Shown: positions 8,766-17,717 of the stretch, piece after piece | How positions within the stretch are numbered: position 1 is the first letter of the stretch | Layout of the letters: each line of letters starts with the position of its first letter | NCBI GenBank assembly: GCA_002424815.1 | Contig: DILB01000019.1 | Coordinates: 28,548-92,547, forward strand | Source of the DNA: Caryophanales bacterium UBA5603 | Lineage (GTDB): Bacteria; Bacillota_I; Bacilli_A; Izemoplasmatales; Hujiaoplasmataceae | Direction of reading: 5' to 3' | Length of the DNA stretch: 64,000 nt | Program-made: the position numbers and the translations under genes | Notes under the pieces: model-generated | What the model was told of the DNA's origin: nothing | Database searches by the model: none | Seen by the model: the letters and a program-made list of their open reading frames with translations, nothing else

Positions 8766-9557
8766 TTATTTTTTTATCGTTGCTTTTATTGAAAACATGA
8801 AGGGAATTTTACCTTTCCACGCTGGATAATAATATTGACCACTGGGAAGTTTTGTCATATTTCCTAAATCATAACAAAGATCATCAAATTCATGAATATA
8901 TTCAATTTGTAAGCCTGCGTCGATTAAAGCATTGATAATATCGCTCATCGAATACATCCACGCATAACATTCTCCAGGACGTTCTTTTGCTGCATAACCA
9001 CCGATGGTCTCTTCTTTATCCATTTGACGATTGAAATAAGGATATTTATAGGCAAATATACCGTTTGATAGCTGATTTTCATCCAACATTAAGAAAAACG
9101 GATGCATATCGTTGATATAGACAAAGCCATCATCTTTGAGCAGTTTTCGAATTGTTTGTGCCCATATTTTAAAGTCTGGAAGCCAGATGATGGCTCCCTC
9201 GGATGTAAAAACAACATCATATTGTTGATCATGATGTTCACCAAAACTCATTAAATCTGCCGTATAGAATTGTCCTTCTGTCGAAAAATCCGAAAATAAT
9301 TTTTGAGCATAAACAATATTATCTGGCGCAAGATCAACACCAAAGACCTTCGCCCCGAGTCGAGCTAATGATAGTGTATCTGCACCGGTATTACACTGTA
9401 AATGCATCAGTGTTTTTCCTTTAATATCCCCCAGTTCTTGAATGATTAGGGGATTTAATATTTGATTGTTTTCACTCAAACGTTTTTTAAAGGTTTCATA
9501 ATGATCTTTCGCTAACAAATTCCAAGAACGCTCATTGGCTTTTACTTCTTTACGCAT
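8766..9557 (-). CDS. Class I SAM-dependent methyltransferase
   Basis: About 263 residues with a Rossmann-type methyltransferase core: motif I LMHLQCNTGADTLSLARLGA, the acidic end of strand 2 GVDLA, then TADLMSF and DVVFTSEGAI-WLPD. Two ATG codons are adjacent; the second (9557) has GGAGG at 6 nt. The substrate is not evident; small-molecule methyltransferases of this type are common in Bacillota. Its start overlaps the end of the DUF2087 gene, so the two are cotranscribed and probably coupled. Confidence 0.88.
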   Translation of the reverse strand: MRKEVKANERSWNLLAKDHYETFKKRLSENNQILNPLIIQELGDIKGKTLMHLQCNTGADTLSLARLGAKVFGVDLAPDNIVYAQKLFSDFSTEGQFYTADLMSFGEHHDQQYDVVFTSEGAIIWLPDFKIWAQTIRKLLKDDGFVYINDMHPFFLMLDENQLSNGIFAYKYPYFNRQMDKEETIGGYAAKERPGECYAWMYSMSDIINALIDAGLQIEYIHEFDDLCYDLGNMTKLPSGQYYYPAWKGKIPFMFSIKATIKK

Positions 9558-9849
9558 CATTTTCCTCCGTCATCCAATATTCTGAACCATCATTTTTACG
9601 ATTTAAAATGCCATAATCAATCAAATATCGACGAATCATAACATAATCTTCGTAAATCGGTTTTAGAATCGCATTAATTTCTTTTTCAGTAAAAATTTGA
9701 TTGGGGGTCAAGTGTTTCTTAATAATCAATAAACAAAGATACTTCCGTTTTTCTTTGCGAGGAAATAGTGCGAGTTTTAACGGATCTTTGGAAATAAAAC
9801 AGGTACTTAAAACTTCATTTAGATCTTCTTCAGTGTATTGAAAAAACAT
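9550..9849 (-). CDS. DUF2087 domain protein
   Basis: 99 residues matching the DUF2087 pattern: LKLALFPRKEKRKYLCLLII, then a helix with TEKEINAILKPIYEDYVMIRRYLIDYGILNR and an aromatic end (GSEYWM). The domain is winged-helix-like and is often fused to or next to transcription regulators or acetyltransferases. Here it stands alone and overlaps the methyltransferase start by a few bases. The ribosome site is AGAGGG. Exact role unknown. Confidence 0.85.
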   Translation of the reverse strand: MFFQYTEEDLNEVLSTCFISKDPLKLALFPRKEKRKYLCLLIIKKHLTPNQIFTEKEINAILKPIYEDYVMIRRYLIDYGILNRKNDGSEYWMTEENDA

Positions 9850-9976
9850 ATTTAATCCCTCTTTTCTTAAAAACGAAGATATTTGTGTTATTTCAGTGAG
9901 GTTTTCAGTTGTTAACCAATAATTTCATGGATTGAACCGTATATCATGCAAATAAAACAAACGGAGGTAACAAATT

Positions 9977-10618
9977 ATGAAAAAAGCATCGATTTTTAAA
10001 AGTCTCATCTTTGGAGGCATCGCACTATTAACAACACTCTCCTTAGGCTTCGCCAGCGTCAATGCCGACTCGATTTATGGAGATATCACCGAATTATCGG
10101 AAACCTTGGATTCTGAGGCAACCTACACGCTCGAAGAAATGCTCATTTATGCGCTTCAAAGTGAATATTTAGCTAAAGCTGAATATGAATTATTGATTGA
10201 ATCGTTTGGTGAAATTAAACCCTTCATCCATATCGTTAAAGCTGAACAAACTCACATTGATTTATTAATTGATTTGTTTATTGCTTATGGCTATGAGATT
10301 CCCGAAGATTTATCAAGTACTATTATAGCACTTCCTGAGTCTGTTTCTAGCGCCATTGCGACAGGGATTGATGCCGAAAAGGCAAGCATTGCGATGTATG
10401 AAACGTTTTTAGCCACTGAAGGATTACCTGAAGATGTTCAAAATACTTTTGAATATTTAAAAAGTGCTTCAGAACGTCATCTACAAGCTTTCTCAAAAGA
10501 TCGCTTTTCAGGATTAGGAAATGATTTATCGCAAGGTTTACGAAAAATGTTTCAAAACAAATCCCAACAAGGCAAAATGAACCAACATCGATTCAATCAA
10601 TTTGGGACGAATCGTTAA
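9977..10618 (+). CDS. Exported ferritin-like protein (DUF2202 type)
   Basis: 213 residues. An N-terminal signal peptide (MKKASIFKSLIFGG, hydrophobic core, SVNA cleavage region) has no lipobox, so the protein should be secreted or held by charge. The body is a ferritin-like four-helix bundle: ALQSEYLAKAEYE, KAEQTHIDLLIDLF, DAEKASIAMYE and SASERHLQAF supply the Glu/Glu/His ligands for a di-metal site, as in DUF2202. The C-terminus is Gln/Asn/Lys-rich. Possible roles are metal binding or redox chemistry outside the cell; unproven. The ribosome site is ACGGAGG. Its terminator is embedded in the 3' end of the convergent sugar-kinase gene. Confidence 0.82.
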   Translation: MKKASIFKSLIFGGIALLTTLSLGFASVNADSIYGDITELSETLDSEATYTLEEMLIYALQSEYLAKAEYELLIESFGEIKPFIHIVKAEQTHIDLLIDLFIAYGYEIPEDLSSTIIALPESVSSAIATGIDAEKASIAMYETFLATEGLPEDVQNTFEYLKSASERHLQAFSKDRFSGLGNDLSQGLRKMFQNKSQQGKMNQHRFNQFGTNR

Positions 10619-11586
10619 CGAATCAGAAGCGAGGCACAGTCTTCGCTTCTTTTTTTGACTTCAGCTAGCATAGGCATCGCTAACATCGCACCGACTCTTT
10701 CAACGACAATACTCGCAACACAAGCGGCAAATATAAGATCATCTTCGTAGTTTCGTGCCTTGAGCGGATAATGTTCTCTTTGTAACATGCGATATAAAAA
10801 CCCACCCATAAATGCATCACCGGCACCTGTCGTATCAATAGCCTTTGTAGAACTGGCTGGTACAGAAATGGAATCAAACTTTGAATATAGGGTCGCACCT
10901 AAGGATCCTTTAGTGACGATAATCCATTGGACCGATCCTTGAAATAACGATTTTACAGCGAGATTTTCATCGGTTTCATTGGACAATAATAACAATTCTT
11001 CTGAAGATACTTTCAAAAGATGAACCAAAGGAATAAAAGCTTGAACCGTATTGATTAAATCATCCTGATTTTTCCAAAGTGAAAGGCGAAGATTAGGATC
11101 AAAACTAATCATCATTTGATTTTTTTGGGCCAATTCAATGGCTTTCATATGTGCTATTTTAGCAGGTGAAGGGACTAGATTTACACTACCAAAGTGTAAA
11201 ATACTAGCATTTTCGAATATTTTTTCATCGATATCTTCAGCTTGATAATATAAATCAGCTGCGTGCTCGCGTTTAAAGGTAAATTCTCTTTCGCCATGTT
11301 CTAAAACATGCACATAAGCAATACTGGTCGTATAATCTTTCGAAAAACGAATATGTTGGACATCCATTGGGGCGGTTTTCATGGTGTCGACTAAAAAATG
11401 ACCCTCTTGATCATCCCCAACTTGGCTTAAATAAAGACTACTTCCACCCAATTTTGCAACACAATAAGCCACATTTGCCGGAGCACCACCGGGGTAAGAT
11501 TGATATTCATCCACAGGATATTTGACGGATATTAATTTAATTTTATCGATAATGAGTTCGCCCATGGCAATGAGGCATTTTTTCAT
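10615..11586 (-). CDS. PfkB-family sugar kinase, probable fructokinase
   Basis: 323 residues with both PfkB signatures: GGAPANVAYCVAKLGG near residue 33 and DTTGAGDAFMGGFLYRM near residue 255, including the catalytic Asp of GAGD. Sequence layout (GELIIDKI, GDDQEGHFLVD, FDPNLRLSLW) is that of bacterial fructokinases. It would phosphorylate a ketohexose for glycolysis. A single gene with AGGAGG before the ATG; its last 4 bp overlap the convergent ferritin-like gene. Confidence 0.88.
   Translation of the reverse strand: MKKCLIAMGELIIDKIKLISVKYPVDEYQSYPGGAPANVAYCVAKLGGSSLYLSQVGDDQEGHFLVDTMKTAPMDVQHIRFSKDYTTSIAYVHVLEHGEREFTFKREHAADLYYQAEDIDEKIFENASILHFGSVNLVPSPAKIAHMKAIELAQKNQMMISFDPNLRLSLWKNQDDLINTVQAFIPLVHLLKVSSEELLLLSNETDENLAVKSLFQGSVQWIIVTKGSLGATLYSKFDSISVPASSTKAIDTTGAGDAFMGGFLYRMLQREHYPLKARNYEDDLIFAACVASIVVERVGAMLAMPMLAEVKKRSEDCASLLIR
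10625..10657 (+). terminator. Terminator of the ferritin-like gene, inside the kinase gene
   Basis: Stem AGAAGCGA (10625-10632) with TCGCTTCT (10643-10650), then TTTTTTTGA. The signal ends the plus-strand transcript but lies within the coding 3' end of the convergent PfkB gene. Confidence 0.8.
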
Positions 11587-11663
11587 GACACTACCTCCTA
11601 CTATGTTTATTTTATCAAATATTCTTATGATTGAAGCCGTAAATCATCAATTACACAATTGAT

Positions 11664-12020
11664 TTAATGACATTCATCATGGTGTTGATGTTCATGACAA
11701 ACAGTTCCACTCGAAACAAGTTTGCCTTCGATCCATAATGAAAGGACGTCTTTAGCCGTACCTTGTGCACCGGTATAGACCTCCATGTGATTTTGCAGAA
11801 ATAACGTCACCGCACTTTCTCCCATACCACCGGCGATAATGACATTAACTCCGTAATTCATTAAAAAATCAGGTAGGAACCCTGGACGATGACCGGGACT
11901 ATCCATCTTGGTGGCATTGATGATGGTGTTATCCTCGATATCCGCAATATAAAAAGCGTCACAATATCCGAAATGTTCTGATACCTTTCCTTGATACATG
12001 GCAATGGCAATTCTTTTCAT
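11664..12020 (-). CDS. NifX/NifB-type (dinitrogenase FeMo-cofactor) domain protein
   Basis: 118 residues of the COG1433 domain: MKRIAIAMYQGKVSEHFGYCDAF, a central PGHRPGFLPDFL and VIIAGGMGESAVTLF. In nitrogenase systems such domains carry Fe-S/Mo clusters; stand-alone members occur in many non-fixing anaerobes. The C-terminus ends in a His/Cys tail (CHEHQHHDECH), a likely metal ligand set. No nitrogenase genes are in the window. A ribosome site AAAGGAG is present. Its promoter carries the same palindrome as the DUF5320 operon, so I place both in one regulon. Confidence 0.88.
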   Translation of the reverse strand: MKRIAIAMYQGKVSEHFGYCDAFYIADIEDNTIINATKMDSPGHRPGFLPDFLMNYGVNVIIAGGMGESAVTLFLQNHMEVYTGAQGTAKDVLSLWIEGKLVSSGTVCHEHQHHDECH

Positions 12021-12069
12021 CGTCTATCTCCTTTATTATTCCATATAAAATCATCGAACGATCAATAAA

Positions 12070-12126
12070 ATCATAACACTTTTATGACATAAGTCAATAA
12101 CTCAATCGTTTCTTCATCATATGTCG
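12070..12126 (-). promoter_or_regulatory. Promoter and TGACATAAGTCA operator of the NifX-type gene
   Basis: TGACATAAGTCA at 12085-12096 differs at one position from the operator of the DUF5320 operon. On the minus strand TTGACT (plus 12092-12097), a 16-bp spacer and TATGAT (plus 12070-12075, with an upstream TG) form the promoter; the operator covers the -35 just as at 8657-8668. A half site CATATGTC at 12118-12125 lies about 31 bp further upstream. Confidence 0.78.
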
Positions 12127-12217
12127 ATGGTTAAAATTCTGCATTTTTAATCTTCTCTCTTTATTTTTATTTAAAATTATGCTAAAGTGAAAGCATCTTA
12201 TCTCTTGAGGTGAAATA

Positions 12218-12859
12218 ATGACCCTAGCCGAAGCCAAAATCGTCGACTCCACTCGTAAATTTGTCGAAAAATGGATGCGTAGCGATTTTTCTGGTCATGA
12301 TTTTTATCATGTTCTCCGTGTTTATGACACGGCCTTATACCTATCTGAAGGTCTTGAAGTCAATGAATTTACCATCAGAATGGCGGCGTTACTCCATGAC
12401 GTCGATGATCCAAAATTACGTAAACCTCACGCTAAAATTAAACACGCCATCGATTTTATGCTTTCGATAAAATTACCTCAAGAGAAAATCGATCCCATTA
12501 TGGACATTATTGACAATATGTCCTATTCTGCCCATCTTCGTGGTCAAAAAGTTCGATCTTTGGAAGGTAAAATCGTCCAAGACGCAGACCGTTTAGATGC
12601 CATCGGGGCGATTGGCATTGCCCGAGCCTTTGCTTATGGAGGTCATAAAAACCGACATCTATTCGCAGGGGATATTGACGATGAGTCCTCGCTAGCTCAC
12701 TTTTATCAAAAATTATTAAAACTTCCCAAACTAATGAACACTGAAAAAGGTAAATTATTAGCTAAGAAGAAAATCAAAACAATGAAACAATATTTGAAAG
12801 CCTTTCATGAAGAATGGATATTACCCCATGAATTAATCAAACAAAACGAGGAAGCCTAA
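12218..12859 (+). CDS. HD-domain phosphohydrolase
   Basis: 213 residues with the HD signature: SGHDFYHVLRV (first His), ALLHDVDDPKL (His-Asp pair) and QDADRLDAIGAIGIARAF (last Asp). This is the stand-alone YedJ-like HD hydrolase type; substrates are probably nucleotides or other phosphoesters, with a divalent metal. TTGAGGTGAAATA before the ATG. Single gene ending at a terminator shared with the convergent diguanylate cyclase. Confidence 0.9.
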   Translation: MTLAEAKIVDSTRKFVEKWMRSDFSGHDFYHVLRVYDTALYLSEGLEVNEFTIRMAALLHDVDDPKLRKPHAKIKHAIDFMLSIKLPQEKIDPIMDIIDNMSYSAHLRGQKVRSLEGKIVQDADRLDAIGAIGIARAFAYGGHKNRHLFAGDIDDESSLAHFYQKLLKLPKLMNTEKGKLLAKKKIKTMKQYLKAFHEEWILPHELIKQNEEA

Positions 12860-12880
12860 AACTTCCTCGTTTGTTTTAAT
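12845..12880. terminator. Terminator between the HD hydrolase and diguanylate cyclase
   Basis: Stem AACGAGGAAG (12845-12854) with CTTCCTCGTT (12862-12871), then TGTTTTAATT; it overlaps the end of both convergent genes. Confidence 0.85.
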
Positions 12881-13985
12881 TAAGCATCTTTTTTTGCTGA
12901 TACATGCGCTTATCTGCTTCAGAATACAAATCATCCATCGTTTTTTTGCCATCAAAATCACTGATTCCGGCAGAAAACTTGTTCATACCGTATTTATTTA
13001 AGATTGGATGTTCTTGCATTTTAATAATCAAAGAATCTAATTTCTTTTCAATTGCGGCGTGATTGAGGGTTTCAATAACCACAAAAAATTCATCGCCACC
13101 TAACCGTGAAACCATGGGTTCACCTTTAAAAATCTCTTGTAAAATTTTCCCAAAGCCAATCAATACTTGATCGCCTGCTAAATGTCCGTATTTATCATTA
13201 ACCAGTTTAAAATGATTTAAATCGATCATCAAAACTTCAAAATGACGATTGTTATCAATTAAACTCGCCATATAATCTTCTAACGTTCTTCTTGAATATA
13301 AATGGGTCAGATAATCGCGTATTCCTGTGGTTGTCTCTAAGAATATATATACTACAACGATCGCAAGTGATAACATTGAGAATGCAAAAAATAATCGTGA
13401 TTCAAAGATTTGGGCAACTGATCCAATAAATGGCAGGACAAAAAATGCAACCACACCATAAAGGACTTTCGTTTGTATTAATTTTCGGTTGTAAATCATG
13501 ATAAATAATATATAAAGATAAGTCCCATATATAATCAGATATCTCAACCACTCATAAGGTCCTGCGGAATAGATGTTCGATGCGTTAATGGAAAAGAATA
13601 TCGGTTCAAATATATTAACAATAACTAAAATAAATATCAGAATCGTCGGGACTTGATAATATAATTGTTTTTTCAAACGTTTCCGATTACCAAAAATTTT
13701 GTAATCAAGATAACTTCCCCAAAGACCGATGATAATGGGGGTCACTAAAACTAAGAGGGAATTGGAAACAGGATTAATGATTTTTGCAAAGATTGTTTGT
13801 TGCGCATCAAACGTCCAAGTAATAGGTTCAATCAATAACGCAAAAATGGTTGCCCAAATAATAGCAATCACTAGAGTGGTTGAGTAACGATAAATATCTT
13901 TCTTGATTTTAATCACAACATATAAGATAAGACACAAAAAAATTGCAAAAACATTGATATCATAATTGATAATAAAGTCAATCAT
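12876..13985 (-). CDS. Membrane diguanylate cyclase (GGDEF)
   Basis: 369 residues: about seven membrane helices in the first ~210 residues, then a GGDEF domain (LTHLYSRRTLEDYM, DLNHFKLVNDKYGHLAGD, VSRLGGDEFFVV). All residues for GTP and metal binding are seen, so it should make c-di-GMP. No RxxD inhibitory site is visible five residues before GGDEF, so product inhibition may be absent. The signal sensed by the membrane part is unknown. AAAGGAG lies 10 nt before the ATG. Confidence 0.92.
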   Translation of the reverse strand: MIDFIINYDINVFAIFLCLILYVVIKIKKDIYRYSTTLVIAIIWATIFALLIEPITWTFDAQQTIFAKIINPVSNSLLVLVTPIIIGLWGSYLDYKIFGNRKRLKKQLYYQVPTILIFILVIVNIFEPIFFSINASNIYSAGPYEWLRYLIIYGTYLYILFIMIYNRKLIQTKVLYGVVAFFVLPFIGSVAQIFESRLFFAFSMLSLAIVVVYIFLETTTGIRDYLTHLYSRRTLEDYMASLIDNNRHFEVLMIDLNHFKLVNDKYGHLAGDQVLIGFGKILQEIFKGEPMVSRLGGDEFFVVIETLNHAAIEKKLDSLIIKMQEHPILNKYGMNKFSAGISDFDGKKTMDDLYSEADKRMYQQKKMLN

Positions 13986-14064
13986 AGCGAATTTGCTCCT
14001 TTCATCTCAAGTGAAATTATACCATATTATTGTTTTAAAATACCGTTACTCAAGAAATGTTGAT

Positions 14065-14105
14065 AGAAAAGACGCGAATAAGAATACCGCGTCTTTTCTA
14101 TTTTA
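14065..14105. terminator. Terminator of the glycan-use operon
   Basis: Stem AGAAAAGACGCG (14065-14076) with CGCGTCTTTTCT (14088-14099) followed by ATTTTA on the plus strand and TATC on the minus strand. It lies just after the GH2 gene, the last gene of the operon. Confidence 0.75.
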
Positions 14106-14126
14106 GGAGTGATGAATGATAGAAGC

Positions 14127-15911
14127 CTATTTTTTAATCGTCAAAGGTTTAAAATCATTGATTCGTTTAATTGCATTCACATCCACTTTAGGGATGCGAT
14201 TAAAAGTCAATAATCCATTTTGTTCTTGAAAGACATCGGTTAGTTGCGTATAACAAAAACCCCTGATACATTCTGAGTTTTGAATAGCATCAATGATCCG
14301 TTGATACTGTTTTAATAAATCTTCACTGTTACTGACCTCGGTATAACCCCATCCTTCATGCGTGTTTAATGATATACCGCCAAACTCTGTCAAAAGAATC
14401 GGTTCACCTCGATCTTGAAATCCTTGAGCATAGATATTTCTTCCTGCGGGCATTGATTGAATCATCGATTCTCTGGTTTTTAATGTTTTCGCAAATTCGT
14501 TTTGCTTCTTCATTTCATGTTCAGTTCCATGGGCATAATTATGAATTCCACAAAAATCAGTCAATGTCATTTCCCAGCCATCATTACTCGCCACGAGTCG
14601 TGTTTGATCCAAACTTTTCGTGAGGTGATAAAGGGATAACGAATGTGCCTGTTGCTGTAAATCAGTATTAATCATTGGAACCCCCCATGATTCGTTTAAG
14701 GGAACCCAAGCAACGATGCAAGGATGATTATAATCTCGTTTGATGACTTCGATCCATTCGTTTTCAATCTTTTTGACATAATCACAACTATAATTCGCAG
14801 CGTTCGCCATCTCACCCCAGACGAGAAATCCTAAACGATCAGCGTGATATAAAAATCTTGGATCTGCAACAACTTGATGTTTACGGCACCCATTAAAACC
14901 CATCTGTTTTGCCAACGTAATATCTAAAACAAAATCTTCATCATTAAGGGCTGTCAATAATCCTTTGGGATAATACCCTTGATCAAGAACTAATTTCTGA
15001 TAATATGGGCGATTATTCAAATAAATGATGCCATCTTTTTGATGGATTTTTCGCATTCCAAAATAACTTTTAACCACATCAAGGATTAAATCTCCGTCTC
15101 TCAGTACCCATTTTATATTAAATAAATACGGATTTTCGGGACTCCAGACTTGTCCAAATTGATGGATATTATGTTTAAATACTTTGCGTTTGAAAATATC
15201 AATATGAAACGTTGAATGGCTATTAATCGTCATTTCCTGACGATTGATTAATTGATTATCCATGCCAGTAATGATCATTTCGAGACTTAAATCTTTTTCA
15301 ACGGACACAAAAATATCCGCATGTAATATGCCTTTATCAATATCAGGTGTGAGTCTAAATTTATCAATGTGCGCTTCATGAACAAATTCAAGCCAGATGG
15401 GTTGCCAAAGCCCTGAAGTCCTTGGATACCAAATGGATTCATGTTGTTCTTTCCAGTATTGTTTACCTCTGGGAATAAATTCATCTGTTGAAGGATCATA
15501 GACATGTAATACCAAATCAACCGATGAATCATTTAAGAAATCTGTGATGTCACAATGAAAACTACTGTGTCCACCGATATGAGTCATAACTTTTTGACCA
15601 TTGACATATATTTCTGTCTCATAGTCGCTCGCACCTATATGTAAAACAACTCGCTTTTTTAGTTGTTCACTTGAAAGAATAAAATGTTGGTAATACCAAA
15701 TATGATCATGAAAGGAAAGATCATGAATGCCAGAAGCTTCACTTTGAAAACAAAAGGGAACTTCAATTGTTTGATTAAAATTGGGATGATCGTACCATCG
15801 CTCTTTGACGCCCACGCCTTTATCATCGAAAGCAAATTGCCAAAGCCCATTTAAACTTTGCCAACTTTCGCGTTCGAAATCAGGACGTGGATATTCAGTT
15901 CTTGATGCCAT
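14127..15911 (-). CDS. Glycoside hydrolase family 2 (beta-galactosidase/beta-glucuronidase type)
   Basis: 594 residues, cytoplasmic (no signal). The N-terminal jelly-roll domain begins with YPRPDFERESWQSLNGLWQFAFDD, then an immunoglobulin-like domain and a TIM barrel. The acid/base is Glu407 in PLNESWG and the nucleophile Glu509 in LTEFGG. Family members cleave beta-galactosides, beta-glucuronides or beta-mannosides. In this operon it would split an oligosaccharide imported by the adjacent ABC transporter. Last gene; its ribosome site AGGAGG overlaps the stop codon of the permease gene. Exact sugar specificity cannot be read from sequence. Confidence 0.9.
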   Translation of the reverse strand: MASRTEYPRPDFERESWQSLNGLWQFAFDDKGVGVKERWYDHPNFNQTIEVPFCFQSEASGIHDLSFHDHIWYYQHFILSSEQLKKRVVLHIGASDYETEIYVNGQKVMTHIGGHSSFHCDITDFLNDSSVDLVLHVYDPSTDEFIPRGKQYWKEQHESIWYPRTSGLWQPIWLEFVHEAHIDKFRLTPDIDKGILHADIFVSVEKDLSLEMIITGMDNQLINRQEMTINSHSTFHIDIFKRKVFKHNIHQFGQVWSPENPYLFNIKWVLRDGDLILDVVKSYFGMRKIHQKDGIIYLNNRPYYQKLVLDQGYYPKGLLTALNDEDFVLDITLAKQMGFNGCRKHQVVADPRFLYHADRLGFLVWGEMANAANYSCDYVKKIENEWIEVIKRDYNHPCIVAWVPLNESWGVPMINTDLQQQAHSLSLYHLTKSLDQTRLVASNDGWEMTLTDFCGIHNYAHGTEHEMKKQNEFAKTLKTRESMIQSMPAGRNIYAQGFQDRGEPILLTEFGGISLNTHEGWGYTEVSNSEDLLKQYQRIIDAIQNSECIRGFCYTQLTDVFQEQNGLLTFNRIPKVDVNAIKRINDFKPLTIKK

Positions 15912-15920
15912 AAATGCCTC

Positions 15921-16763
15921 CTATTTGATTCCGGTGCGCGACACACCTTCAATAATTTTATCTTGGGTAAAAGCATACACAATCACGACAGGAATGATGG
16001 ATAAAATTGCAGCTGCCATCGATAATCCATAATCATAATTATAGGTGCTGGCAATTTTAGAAAGTCCAACAGGAAGTGTTTGCATGGTTACATTTTCACT
16101 GGACATAACAATTAAGGGCCATAAGTAATCATTCCAACTACCTAAAAAGGCAAATAGTCCGGTGACTAAAAAGGCTGATTTTGCCAGTGGAAGCACAATT
16201 CTTGTGAAAATTCCAAATGCCCCTAATCCATCGATTTTGCCTGAATCAATTAATTCAGAAGGAATGCCTAAAAAGAATTGTCTTAGTAAGAACATCCCAA
16301 AAACGCCACCTAATCCAGGGATAATCAACGATAACCACGATCCAAACCAGTTAAAATCAATCATCATGGTTATAAGAGGAACTAAATTGATGACGGCTGG
16401 AATCATCGTTGTGGATAAGACCAACCAAAATAACCGTTCTTTATTTTTCCATTTTAAAACACTAAAAGCATACGCTGCCAAAGATGCGACAATCAAATAC
16501 AATAAAGTATGAGACACGGCAATGATAAAACTATTAAACATCCAACGCATCACCGGCGTATCGATTTTAGTAAATAAATCACGATAACTCTCTAGTGTAA
16601 ATGTCTTGGGGATTAATGAAGTTGGATTCATCGCAATATCATTATCTGTTTTTAACGATGTTGCTAATCCCCAAATCAAAGGAATAATCCATAAGAATGA
16701 TACAAATGATAAAATGGCAAAACTAATTCGTTTACGAACCTTCGTTACTGATTTAATGGCCAT
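15921..16763 (-). CDS. Sugar ABC transporter permease (MalG/AraQ type)
   Basis: About 280 residues with six membrane helices and the conserved EAA loop region (SELIDSGKIDGLGAFGIFTRIVLPLAKSA). It pairs with the other permease encoded upstream to form the channel of a CUT1-type importer. The ATG at 16763 has GAGGTG at 6 nt; a GTG three codons earlier is too close. The operon has no ATPase, so a shared MsmK-like ATPase elsewhere is likely. Confidence 0.93.
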   Translation of the reverse strand: MAIKSVTKVRKRISFAILSFVSFLWIIPLIWGLATSLKTDNDIAMNPTSLIPKTFTLESYRDLFTKIDTPVMRWMFNSFIIAVSHTLLYLIVASLAAYAFSVLKWKNKERLFWLVLSTTMIPAVINLVPLITMMIDFNWFGSWLSLIIPGLGGVFGMFLLRQFFLGIPSELIDSGKIDGLGAFGIFTRIVLPLAKSAFLVTGLFAFLGSWNDYLWPLIVMSSENVTMQTLPVGLSKIASTYNYDYGLSMAAAILSIIPVVIVYAFTQDKIIEGVSRTGIK

Positions 16764-16764
16764 T

Positions 16765-17706
16765 TTATTCACCTCGCTTTCTTAAATAGCGAGCTTGAAT
16801 AACTGATAAAACAATCATAATAATTCCCATTGAAACAGCCATAGCCGTCGCAATTCCGGCTCTCGCATTAGCACCGAAAGCCAATCCTCGAATTCGCATC
16901 ATTAAAACTGTTGTAGTAAAATTGGGACCGCCATTGGTCAGAAGATCGGGTTGTCCGTAAACATTGAATGATGCTAACATTGTTGTGATTCCGACAATAA
17001 ACATTTGCGGGGCTAACGATGGAATTGTAATAAATCTTAAAGTTTGAAAATAATTGGCACCATCGATGGCTGCTGCTTCATAAAGTGATTTATCAACATT
17101 TTTTAATCCGGCTCCAAATATAACCATGTTCGTTCCCATGGTCCACCAAATCGTTACAATTAAAATCGAAATCCAAGCCCAAGGTTGTTGAATTAAGAAC
17201 GGTATTTCAGCCATGCCTAATTTGGTTAACAGACTATTAATGAATCCACCATTATTATAGAATTGCCATTTCCATACTAAAATAACAGCTGAAATGGATA
17301 AGACCGTCGGCATAAACAAAATCGTTCGAAAAACACGGAACCCTCTCGGTTCTAAATCAATCAATATCGCTAAAAATAACGGAACTGAAATCAATAAAGG
17401 CACCGAACAAATCACAAAGATTAACGTGTTTTTTAATCCGCTCCAAAAATAGGTATAAAAAATGGATGAGGTATCAAACCAAATGCGATAATAATTATTA
17501 AAGCCTACAAAAGTGGTTTGTTCCGGATAAAAGAGATTCCAATCGAAAAAACTGATCACAATGCCATAGATGAACGGAATGATGAAAAAAATCGAAAAAA
17601 TCGTCAAATAAGGAATTAAAAATACTAACGGTGTTAATCCCTTTTTCAGTTTTTGTACAAATTGAGAAGGACGTTTAGCAGGAACTGTTAATGAAGAATC
17701 ATTCAT
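16765..17706 (-). CDS. Sugar ABC transporter permease (MalF/UgpA type)
   Basis: 313 residues, six membrane helices and the EAA motif (NVDKSLYEAAAIDGANYFQTLRFITIPSLAP). N-terminal cytoplasmic tail of ~25 residues is basic. It forms the heterodimeric channel with the following MalG-type permease; the solute-binding lipoprotein is the gene before it. AAAAGGAG precedes the ATG. The intergenic gaps in this stretch are 1-11 bp, showing one transcript. Confidence 0.93.
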   Translation of the reverse strand: MNDSSLTVPAKRPSQFVQKLKKGLTPLVFLIPYLTIFSIFFIIPFIYGIVISFFDWNLFYPEQTTFVGFNNYYRIWFDTSSIFYTYFWSGLKNTLIFVICSVPLLISVPLFLAILIDLEPRGFRVFRTILFMPTVLSISAVILVWKWQFYNNGGFINSLLTKLGMAEIPFLIQQPWAWISILIVTIWWTMGTNMVIFGAGLKNVDKSLYEAAAIDGANYFQTLRFITIPSLAPQMFIVGITTMLASFNVYGQPDLLTNGGPNFTTTVLMMRIRGLAFGANARAGIATAMAVSMGIIMIVLSVIQARYLRKRGE

Positions 17707-17717
17707 AGCTTCTCCTT

